24,700 bases of DNA from Saccoglossus kowalevskii (Eukaryota; Hemichordata; Enteropneusta; Harrimaniidae). Location of the stretch: contig NW_003143297.1 in assembly GCF_000003605.2 (NCBI RefSeq), forward strand, positions 293,823-318,522, read 5' to 3'. The position numbers and the translations under genes were made by a program. Below are positions 1-10,300 of the stretch, piece by piece (positions within the stretch are counted from its first letter, which is position 1; each line of letters opens with the position of its first letter). Below the pieces are notes generated by a model, which saw only the letters and a list, made by a program, of their open reading frames with translations, was not told the DNA's origin and ran no database searches.

Positions 1-114
1 AAGGGTAGACACACTATATATATAGCTGTGTAGAAACACGGGCGCACAACGAGCGCAAAAACGCAAAACAGGCAGAAAATCGGGGAGCGCTGAAAAGCAC
101 CGCGTTCACCCGAT

Positions 115-258
115 TGTATTATATTATATTATATTATATTATATTATATTATATTATATTATATTATATATTATATTATATTATATTATATTATATTATA
201 TTATATTATATTATATTATATTATATTATATTATATTATATTATATTATATTATATTA
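115..258. repeat. ATATT pentanucleotide microsatellite
   Basis: About 28 head-to-tail copies of a 5-bp unit (ATATT in one phase). One phase slip near 165-171 (an extra TA) separates two otherwise perfect runs. The flanks are unique sequence. The perfection suggests recent replication slippage, so allele length is probably variable. Confidence 0.97.
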
Positions 259-3200
259 CAGTATTGTAGGCAGTTGGTCTTATATACAACACAATAATAT
301 TGTCTTCAAAGAACACAAGGATTATGAGAATTTAAAATTTTATAAATGATGGGTATTTATAATATTAAGACGCAGAGATGTTTCTTTCACTGTGAATATC
401 TTCTCGATGCGCAATCTGTGACTAGAAACACGAAATCTGCATAGGGAACATCTAAGACAATTTTTATCAATAAAGGTCAGGCATTTTTTTCTAAAACAAG
501 ATATAGAAACTATATGTATAGATATAATATAGTAACAATGTCGATTATAAGTCTATTTGACGGATACTAAAATGTGCTTTAATCAGTTAATACTAGAATC
601 TTTCTGTATGTTGATGTACATGTCCTTTCATATGATCACACTGCGGAGTCACGGTATGAACTTAGTTTCATTCAGTGGACCCCACGACTATATTCAGATC
701 TATTGATTCTGATCTATACAACCAGCGTGACTATCAATGCCTGGTACAACTATTAACAATGACATTTAAGCTACACACTCATTCGCGATCCGGAATTTCC
801 AATATGTTTAACATTAAATTTGACAATGAATTGACGACTTACAGCGACTGTACGTTTAGTAGTCGGTAATTATTGGTTATATACGTGCTTGGCGGAACTT
901 ATTATCATTGTCACTTACAGCTTTTTATTTTCATTTTAATTTAATGTCAACATTATCTATGTTTATACATGGCTTACTAAATTACAGACTCTATATAAGT
1001 AGAGTTGTTCGTATTTAGCTAAGGTTTTAAACGTCAACATTGACCTTATGTTATGGTTACTAACACAAATTATAAACATGATAAATTGTGTTGATTAATT
1101 TCCATCCGATCACATTTACTCGTATTTCAACTCTTTGTAAAAACAAGCCAAAGTGAACACAGCCAGTATGACGTCACTCCCAACTTGTTTAATCCAGTCG
1201 CGCGAAAACTCAAGATATTTGATAAATATTTTGTAGTGTGACCTTTTGCATCTTATACTTTTTTCTGGGCTAAAGGTCTCTCCGCCATGCTGGTGAGAAC
1301 TATCTAGCATTTCACTATACTAAGAACGGTTACATTCAATTCAGACATCAACACAGCTAATTAACTTCAAACGCTTGATTGTACTTGTAACCTTTATGTT
1401 CAATTATACTAATATGACCACGGTATGGTATTTGAAGAATTTCTCCCAGGATCTTCAACATTTTCTGACATGCCTGGCGCACATCTGTTAGCCAATTCAC
1501 CGACCACAATGTTTTGTTTACTTGTTTCACCGAGGATTCTTGAAAGTTTAATGAACACTGATTGCATAGATCTAGAGAGTATCTGCTGTCTTTCCAAAAC
1601 AACACCGAACACGATAACAATGTCGATGATAAATATTATATACTCCGTATGTTGTTATCATTGGATTTTGTTAAACTGTTTAAAAGTAAATCATACACCA
1701 ACATGTCAATGCAGCACACATGTTCGGCTCGCCATGCAGCGTCACGGAATCAACAATAACATACTTAAAAATGAAAATACGGAATGAAAACATTTCCAAT
1801 CATGAGCACCGACTTTGAGTTAACTCCGTTGACAACTGATGCAACCTAATTGCCCTGTTGCTATAGATATACAAATTTACTTCATGATTATGAACATATA
1901 CTTTCTTGTGGGGTTGCAGACATCGTGAGTATATATCGAATAGTTATCATCATTGACCAAACTCTAGAGGTAACATTGTATAACGTTAAACTATGTGAAC
2001 GATTTTTTAAATATAAGTTTGCGAGAACTATTTTTGAACGGGCATCACTGACCGCAACCATGTATACAGTAAATATATTGACATCGTGGCAATAACATGC
2101 AATGAGTGAATCAGGAATATATGAGCCTACCTGCAATGGTAACAGAAAGTAAACACATAGAGTAGACAACTTTTAACGCGAACTCCATTGTTGAATAAAC
2201 AAATGCGATTACAGTGGAGACCTAATTCTCTAATACACGCCTGAGTATAAGCTGACGATGAACTGCTCGTTCTTCTAAGAGTGTGGCTGTTTTAAAGTGC
2301 CGATACCGAGACCCATTATCAGACAATTTGACTCTGAATCATGCTACGCTGTTGATATAAACAGTTTGGATGGTTTCCAGACCAGGGTTAAATTTCAATT
2401 TTAAAAGGTCATATCTAGCCACGCATGCGCAGTACTTGGACATGGTCTTCATGTTTTCAAGTCAGCTATTAAATCAACTGTAACTCAGTATTGTGTCGAA
2501 GGAATGCCAGTATCATTTGTTTTATCGTCTGTTTTTCTAGGACAGGGTCATTTATTTTATTCGTAGTATAGTTTAGTACATATACGTTTACAATGGATTC
2601 TATACTGATCTGTGTCGCAGACTAACAGAACTATAGCATCTCAACTAGTATAAACAAACACTTAGATTTGTAGTTATTTACAAGTATATTTTTCGTTCCT
2701 CGATACATCAAGAGTTTTTCATATTCAATTCGCGTACACACAAACGTGAACCGGTCTTGACCAGTTAAAACTATTGTATCAGTACATATTTGTTAAACGC
2801 AGCGGGTCGATACCTCATGCGTGTTTTATACTGACAGACATTAAGCAAAACATATGTACCATAGAGAACAGTTTTGAATAAAAATTGAATACATAACATG
2901 ATATTTGAATGGTTATACATCTTCAAATCGACCCTAAGTTTTAAGTTATTGGGTTAGAAAATCTATATATTTGAAAAAAGTCCGATTGTTCATTGCTGTT
3001 TACTCAGAGAAGACCAGCATGTGTTTTTCTTCAACATCGGTTCCCAAAACAATGTACGTACTTAGATGGTCCCGAAATATCGTAAACTTGACTTAGTTCA
3101 GTTACTTGCTGTTGCGATAACGATTAAATGAATTGATACAAATCCAGTAATTGCAATGAAAAGTGGGAGGGGTGTTAAACCGTCGCAGATGTAACTCTTT

Positions 3201-3824
3201 GACACACATCTACTCAATCAGAACATTAGCTGCTCCACGAAATGTTTAAGCTTTCATCGTGATTATTACGCATGTTATACTATATCCTGGGATACATGAG
3301 TCATTGAATCCATACAAAAAACGTGTTTCTATGTGTCGAAATCAGAACCGATCCTTGTCCTGTTTTCGGTCACTGAACCGTGCTATACTAGCCACACAAT
3401 GCTTAAAACAGACTCTGGGTTATTTGTATACGGTCTAGAGACTATACCACATAATAAATAAAACAGGTTTGTCCCCATACGAAGCACTCCCCTCAATAAA
3501 GTCACCGAACTTTTCATGCAAATAACAAAGTTCATTCAAATCTTACTTATTAGTCAGAACGTCGAGCAAACCCTCACAATTGGGTCTATGTTTTGAATTA
3601 AGGCGACAGAGACCATTGAAACGCGATATCACCACCGAAGTGTCTGCAGTCCCCAAATTCATAACACACAGTATCCATTGAATTCTTTTTGTTAAACTTT
3701 AAGTAAATAACAATATCTCACACATAGGTATTTTGAAATTGTGGTTTATTTACATGTATCACATTTTAAGTCCATACGTTGTTTTATCTTGAAGACCAAC
3801 ACTCTTGTCAAGTATATCATTATT
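259..3824. other. Gene-free AT-rich intergenic stretch
   Basis: No exon, RNA gene or mobile element could be recognised on either strand. The longest open stretches (for example 1357-1620 on the minus strand and 1425-1787 on the plus strand) overlap each other, resemble no family I know, and have neither convincing splice sites nor a codon pattern. A NRF1-like GCATGCGCAG occurs near 2424 but has no gene context here. Confidence 0.6.
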
Positions 3825-4517
3825 ATTGATATTTCAAGTGTATAATCGACACTTCAAGTCTAACATTGATACCCCAAGTTTTAACATTGCTACATCAAAT
3901 CAAACAATGACATTACACGTTTAACATAAATAAACTTCAAGTCTGAAATTGATACCTGAAGTTTAACATTGATACTTCAAGATTAACATTGTTATACGTC
4001 AAGTCTGACATTGGTATACTTTAAAGCGGGAGGGTCGTCACCTGCGCACGCATGGAATTCAGTCCCAAGCGACGACAACAACACACGCTAAAAACGCAAA
4101 GGCTCACGGGCAGACGCTTGTTTGTAAACAGTGACACGCTATGGCCATCTGACGCATGCGCAGATGACGACTCCCCGCTTTAAATCTAACATCGATGTAC
4201 TTCAAGTCAACACTGCCATACTTCAAGTCTAGTAATGGCACTTCAAGCCTAACATTGGTACCTCAAGGCTAACATTGATATTTGAAGTCAACCACACCTG
4301 AAATAAAACATTGAAACTGTTACATCAATTCAAATCAAACACACGTCAAATCTAACATTGAAACTTCACGTCTAACATAGATATACTTTGAATCTAAAAT
4401 TATTGATACTGCAAGTCTAGCAATGATACTTCACGTTTAACATTGGTATGATTCAAGTCTTACATTGATATACTTCAAACCTAACCTCGTTACACTTCAA
4501 GTTTAACACTGGCACAT
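3825..4517. repeat. Degenerate ~21-bp satellite array
   Basis: Roughly two dozen imperfect units of 20-23 bp, consensus close to ACTTCAAGTCTAACATTGAT, are arranged head to tail. Units differ by substitutions and 1-3 bp indels, so the array is old. It is split at 4021-4183 by a MITE. The first base-perfect units are hard to place, so the outer limits are approximate. Confidence 0.85.
4021..4183. mobile_element. MITE with TTAA target duplication
   Basis: A 155-bp insert (4025-4179) lies between two TTAA copies (4021-4024 and 4180-4183). Its ends are imperfect inverted repeats of about 25 bp. The left end begins AGCGGGAGGGTCGTCACCTG; the inverted right end begins AGCGGGGAGTCGTCATCTG, and both then continue into GCGCA. 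The insert has no coding capacity. It is more GC-rich than the satellite it interrupts, and removing the insert with one TTAA restores the satellite phase. TTAA is the target of piggyBac-type transposases, so a non-autonomous piggyBac relative is the best guess. No transposase is present. Confidence 0.85.
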
Positions 4518-4718
4518 GACAAAACTAAATATTCAATCTTCAACGATTTTTTGCGCGTCCAAATGTTGGCGATCATTTCATCTTTGTAATTGATATTTTT
4601 TTTGTTCAAATTTTATTTTCCCCTAATTCACATTAAGTGCAAATTCCGGCTATTACTAAAATATTTCCTGAACATTTATGCATATCCATACCATGAAATA
4701 GATTATATAACAGCCGCA

Positions 4719-4914
4719 TACTGTAAAATGACTAATTTTCACTGGGTTTAAATTTCACTGATTTACCATATCAGGCATATTCAGTGGGTTTTAGATAATA
4801 TGTTCTACTTGTATGTTAAATTTTACATATACTCTGGGTTATAATTTAGCGCATTTTCCAGTCAGCGAAATAAGCTAAATTAAAACCCAGTGAATAATTA
4901 ACCCTTTTACAGTA
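4719..4914. mobile_element. MITE with TACTGTAAAA termini
   Basis: The ends are TACTGTAAAA (4719-4728) and TTTTACAGTA (4905-4914), exact inverted copies. Inside each lies a further inverted match containing CACTGGGTTT. Length is 196 bp if the TA dinucleotides are counted. A TA target duplication, as used by Tc1/mariner-type elements, is the simplest reading, but the superfamily is inferred from the ends alone. The interior is AT-rich and non-coding. Confidence 0.75.
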
Positions 4915-5400
4915 ATACAATTCAATCTAAAATTATCGTTCAACTTTAACACTGAATATACACAAAAGCGGCAGTTGTATAACCAATATAGACACTGTGC
5001 TAAAGTGTTTATATTATCAACGAGTTATGTCAGTATAACCAGAAAAAAATCTACACACGACTACGATTATTTCATATAATAAATAGTCAGTGTTATTTCA
5101 AAAAAATGGTGTTCACATTACTGTTCTTCTTACATCCTGTGTTTCAATTGTCAACGGGGTGTCCACTAGTTCACGTCTTGCTATGCATCGACAACAACAG
5201 TAACAATCATGATAACAATCGTGTGATGATGGTAGTCATGTGGCATATGCAAAAACAGAAAATTGATAAAAAAAACAACTCAAAAAGTGTACTGTAATAA
5301 TACACGCCTACCAGATACACTTTCTTAGAGCCGATGATTTCAGATGTATCTTTTGTGTGTGAACAAACATTGTTCTGCTGCTGCTGTTTAATCACTGTAG
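4915..5400. other. Short gene-free spacer
   Basis: Between the MITE and the minisatellite I see only AT-rich unique sequence. A short hydrophobic open stretch at 5106-5297 has no splice or homology support. Confidence 0.5.
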
Positions 5401-5875
5401 CCACAGTCCATGTATTGAGGGGCTGCCACAGTCCATGTATTGAGGGGCTGCCACAGTCCATGTATTCAGGGGCTGACACAGTCTATGTATTGAGGTGCTG
5501 CCACAGTCCATGTATTGAGGGGCTGCCACAGTCCATGTATTGAGGGGCTGCCACAGTCCATGTATTGAGAGGCTGCCACAGTCCATGTAATGAGTGGCTG
5601 CCACAGTCCATGTATTGAGGGGCTGCCACAGTCCATGTATTGAGAGGCTGCCACAGTCCATGTATTGAGAGGCTGCCACAGTCCATGTAATGAGTGGCTG
5701 CCACAGTCCATGTATTGAGGGGCTGCCACAGTCCATGTATTGAGGGGCTGCCACAGTCCATGTATTGAGGGGCTGCCACAGTCCATGTATTGAGGGGCTG
5801 CCACAGTCCATGTATTGAGGGTCTGCCACAGTCCATGTAATGAGGGGCTGCCACAGTCCATGTATTGAGGGGATG
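5401..5875. repeat. 25-bp minisatellite, 19 copies
   Basis: Nineteen contiguous 25-bp units of the type CCACAGTCCATGTATTGAGG plus GGCTG. Most units are identical. Variants carry GAGAGG, TAATGAGTGG, GAGGTG or GAGGGT in the 3' half. The order of variants (units 5-8 and 9-12 both ending in a TAATGAGTGG unit) suggests a 100-bp higher-order period. Because 25 is not a multiple of three and no stop forms in any minus-strand frame, three overlapping minus-strand reading frames of about 142-145 codons run through it. These are by-products of the repeat, not genes. Confidence 0.97.
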
Positions 5876-7022
5876 TGCTGAAGTAGACAATGAATGACAA
5901 TTTGGTGACATTTTTATTCTGGGCTAATTCTTATCTACATTCATTTACCAAGTGAAATTTGAAATAAATACGAGTGCAATTGTACAAAACATGACATCTT
6001 TTTCACATACCACTTCAATTGTAATACCTGAATAATAAAACAACAACGCCATTTATGGGGAATAGAGGTTTTGATCAGCCTCATGTATCAGTATTTTAAT
6101 TCTATTGGGCCGGATGGGTGTTCAAAACAATCTAAAACAGATATAAATAGTATATAGTGGATATTACTATACGTGTTAGAAAGGTTCAGACTGAATTATA
6201 TATCACATGCCATCTTCTTCATGTTTTTACTACTATGGGTTAATGTCACAATTGTACAGAACATTAAAATTTCACAATTCTTAGAAAAGCAATAGTCCGA
6301 AATATCCTGCAAGACGGTAAAATTTTGCATTTTTGCTCTGGATTTATTCCCCACTTGGCGAGAAAGTCGTATATTATTAGTTATATGAATACGAATATTG
6401 TTAAACCATTTAAAAAAACAACAACAAAATAACAAACATTTAATTTATTGAATTTTAAAAGTCGTAATATTTTTTCAATATACCGTGACACAATGGAAAA
6501 TTTTCTCCCCATAAATGAAATAAAACGTTCAGTAGTTAAATCACGAATTTCGAACAATTTTTCGTATTGCATTTGAATTATTCATGAAAATTTCGAATAT
6601 TACATGCAATGTTAAAAATACATTATATATTCTTTCCACGGATTTACAACATGTCCTCGGGGGCTACGTCACAAGACGTTCCACGTTTCTACGACGTGCA
6701 CCACTGTACATGCATTTCAATGGGCTCTGTGCGCGCTGCTGTGGAACGCCGGTCGAGCCGGTGAAAATTCGAGAAAACAACACAAACTCAACTTTGAAGT
6801 AATCCTGAACAACCAAATTTATATATGTTACACACGTAGGGCTAATCTTGTTACACTGTTCAGAGGAGGCTCAACAATCATCCCAAAGTACCGTTTTCTG
6901 TGAATTTTGGGCCTTTGTTTTCACCGACGCGGGTTGCCAGGCTGTGAAAATGCCCGGATGTCCGCCCCCGAGGATACATTTATTTCAGAGAACTATTGAG
7001 TGTGAAAAAAACAAAAGTAGTT
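5876..7022. other. Gene-free upstream region of NSFL1C
   Basis: No recognisable gene. From about 6640 onward CpG density rises compared with sequence further left, as expected near a promoter. A non-coding first exon of the downstream gene could lie here, but no splice donor could be assigned with confidence. Confidence 0.45.
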
Positions 7023-7046
7023 CAAAATGGCCGCCAGAGGGCGTTC
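7023..7046 (+). promoter_or_regulatory. Composite YY1/CTCF-like motif upstream of NSFL1C
   Basis: CAAAATGGCCGC at 7023-7034 fits the YY1 consensus (CAARATGGCNGC). It overlaps TGGCCGCCAGAGGGCGTTC at 7028-7046, which matches the vertebrate CTCF core TGGCCACCAGGGGGCGCTA at about 15 of 19 positions. The site lies about 210-230 bp before the start codon. A second CAAAATGGCGG sits on the start codon itself (7250-7260), as seen for YY1 sites in some short-5'UTR genes. Motif match is direct; binding is inference. Confidence 0.4.
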
Positions 7047-7253
7047 GTGTGTGAACACATTTCGAGAAAGTACTCGCAGATATTACAGTTGTTGCCATTA
7101 TATTAGATATCTGTTCTTCTGTGCATTATAAATTATATTATGTACGATAAAGATTGGTATTATGTTGTTAAGTTATTTAAGCAGCCTCTCAAATTTAATG
7201 ATTAATGAATGGAGAAGAGAAATATAAACAAACCTACATACCAGGAAATCAAA

Positions 7254-7355
7254 ATGGCGGATCACGATGAGATGGTCACGGAGTTTACGAATATTACAGG
7301 GAGCGATCTAGAAAGGGCGCAGTTTTTTCTTGAATCATCAGGCTGGCAATTGCAG
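7254..7355 (+). CDS. NSFL1C: NSFL1C exon 1 (UBA, first part)
   Basis: Encodes residues 1-34, beginning MADHDEM and ending SSGWQLQ, the first two helices of the UBA-like domain. It ends in phase 0 at donor GTAAAT. Confidence 0.95.
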
Positions 7356-10300
7356 GTAAATATCTACCTCTTTCAGACTCAAAGAAAAACATATTCATTC
7401 ACTCAGATGCTTAGAAACTCGTCAATTGACATCGCTGGGCTGACGATATTCTTTGTTTATATATATGCTGTCTCATCCTCTAAAACAGAATTAGACCTGT
7501 TAAACTCATCCAGTTTTTTTGTACAGTCTGGGAAACAGACTAATTTACTAATTCAAAGGCAATGGTAGATACAGTTATGTGGGCTGACAGTGGAATAACA
7601 GTTTTACATGCATTAACGAACGAACATGTTCTGTCAGTTGGCGTGTGTGTACTACGGTACGACTCTGGTAAACTTGTAGCGTCTGAAGTATTTAAAGAAA
7701 CACAAAGAAGCAGTCGTGAAAGCGGCTTTTTTTACATTCCGCCCGATTGACAGTTTTGGCTATATGTTCATGATGACGAGGCATTCTTCCACTCGAACTA
7801 ATTATGACTTGCAAAAAAAAAAAAAAAAAAAAAAAACGATTTCTGCTGTATTATGATAACTGGAGGTGAAAAATCAGTAAAATTGACGAAGTATTCAAGC
7901 TGTTTCTGCATTGTAAGTTGAAGACTTACTAGATCAGTAGTGAATTCACGTGAGTTCACTATTTTCCCATTCTCAAGCAGACATCTAGGTGTTGTACCAC
8001 ATTCAACTAAATAACAAAATAGTTATTGAGGATAATCTTGCTGAAATTGCATTTATTTCAGATCACAACATTTCTGAACAATGTAAACAAAAGTTAGCAC
8101 AGAGTATAGTAAATTAGCCATTCTTGTTTTACCCACGGGTTTCACCACGTTTTCCTCATTGAAATCTCCATAGACATACCATGCAAATATTATGTCAGTC
8201 CGTGGTCGAGAATACTACAAATGTATGCGAGTCAAATGCTTTGTTTATTAACCCAAAATTTGGTGTGATGACTCTGACCACTGGCCAGATATGGTTTCTT
8301 CTGTTTGCGAATGGTGTCTGTAACTCGTATGGTTAATTAAGGTTTTTTATCTTGTTTATTTTCTAGGTAGCAATTGCTTCATTTTATGATGAAGCTGAGA
8401 TGGATGACACACCGGATACACTGCCCTCTGGTGTTGGAGGTAGGGTCAGTGAACCAGAAGGAGTAGCCCCACCACCGTACTCAGCAACTGGTGGTTCACG
8501 GTAAGAATAGTCAACAGTGGCATTTTCACAGTCAGATAAAGAGAGATTTATTGGAAACACCTAAACTCTATCATAGACTTGCATATCTAATGCTTGTTTC
8601 CTAATAGCTTTTTTCTTTTGTTGTTTATAATGCTCAAAAGCATCCTTTTAACATATTTTTTTTTGACATGCACTTTTAAATTTCTGACTAATAACCTAGT
8701 TCGGACATGTAAGTCATCGAGTATATTGCTACATGGTATTATTATTTATATTTGTCTTACAAGCGTTCAAGTTGCTGGCTCTACCACTTTATGAAGCTGA
8801 AGTTACGTATTTTGTGTAAGATGTGAATTAAAGAGTCCCAAATGAGAGAATGAATGATTAAAACCAGAAAACCTTGTGATTTGGATGATGTTTATGATAT
8901 ATAAATGTACTTAATGAAATTCCACAATCAGAACTTATTGTGAATAATTTACATACTTAAAAAAAAGATATTGCAGTAATTGTGATATTGTAGCTTAATT
9001 TTCCAAAATTAGTAGCCAAAATGAACTACCGGTATTACAAATTTACAAATTTAACCCTTGATTGCCAGATGTCTTACATTAACAGTATACCAACTATAAA
9101 GTAACAAACTGTTTAATTTATATATTTGTGTTCGCACGTTAACCAAGTATCAAACATAATTGATGAACTCCTGGCTTTTTCAAAATAGTAGCCCAGCCAG
9201 CAATTTAAGGATTTTTATTTATTAAGTTACATGCTAAGAAACAAATAATTATTCTTATTTGCTTATGCTGATCACCAAACTTGTATCTCAGGTTCGCAAC
9301 CTTATCAGATATGATGCCTGTTGGAGATGAAGATGATAGCAGTGAAGATGAAGGAGAGACATTTTATGCTGGGGGAGCAGAACGAGGAGGAAGGTAGGGA
9401 GAGCGTTAATTTTTAGAATTCAAGATTTCTCGCAACTGATGCTAATGATGTTTATTGTACCATGTACTATGCATTAAACTTTCATTCCATGATCTGGTTA
9501 TATACGCAGCATATATCATATTGAAACAATGGGCCTTAGATGTGATGACAGCTGAGATCACATGTAGAGTGAAGGACCAACAAGACTTATTTTAACCAAA
9601 CAAATAATGTTCCATTCTTTCCTGCCATTGTGTCTGCTGTTCCTCTGATCTATTGTAATCATGCCATGGTATTTGGAAACATTATGTTCTTGACCATTTA
9701 TTTTGTGTTAATATATATTCATTTTACAGTGGGCAACAAATAGTTGGTCCAGCTAAAAAAAAGAAAGCTAGTAAAATAGTAGAAGAAATGTTTCAATCAG
9801 CCAAAGAGTAAGTTTAAACAAACAATATATTGTTTATGTGATAATCATTCCAATCTTTCTTGATATTTTTTCTAAAACCTCACATGCTGAATATTGCTTT
9901 GCACTGTACTACACTTAGGTTTGCTTTTTAATTCAAACCCTCTTCAATCCACACCACACTGTCTCGTCAACTGAGGAACTGTACATTTATCAATCCTGCT
10001 TCAAGACAAACATATTCATACCATTTTAATAACATGATTGTTTGATCCAGACATGGAGCTCAGGAAGTGTCAGCTGCTACACCAGTTCCTAGTGGTAGTT
10101 CGGCTGGTGCATCATTTGGAGGTGCTGGCTACAGACTTGGAGATACAGAAGGAGGTGATGTAAGACCAGTTCCAGGAACATCTCGCTCAAAACAAGACCA
10201 ACCCAAAGATGTATGTAATTGTCTTTGTCGATTCACAAGATTATTAAATCAGAAGAAGATATCATGTCCAGCTGGTCACTTTGTATTAATGTTAATTGCA

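Noticed and set aside
1357-1787. Overlapping open stretches on both strands, with two minus-strand frames
   Set aside because: No family resemblance, no convincing splice sites, and coding potential on both strands at once is typical of chance.
5392-5911. Three overlapping minus-strand reading frames of 142-145 codons
   Set aside because: They are by-products of the stop-free 25-bp repeat, with identical peptide content in each frame.
7209-7253. Upstream in-frame ATG adding 15 residues to p47
   Set aside because: The family N-terminus and the better start context favour 7254. It remains possible if transcription starts far enough upstream.
7562-7750. Open reading frame in intron 1
   Set aside because: Lies wholly within a well-supported intron and has no recognisable product.
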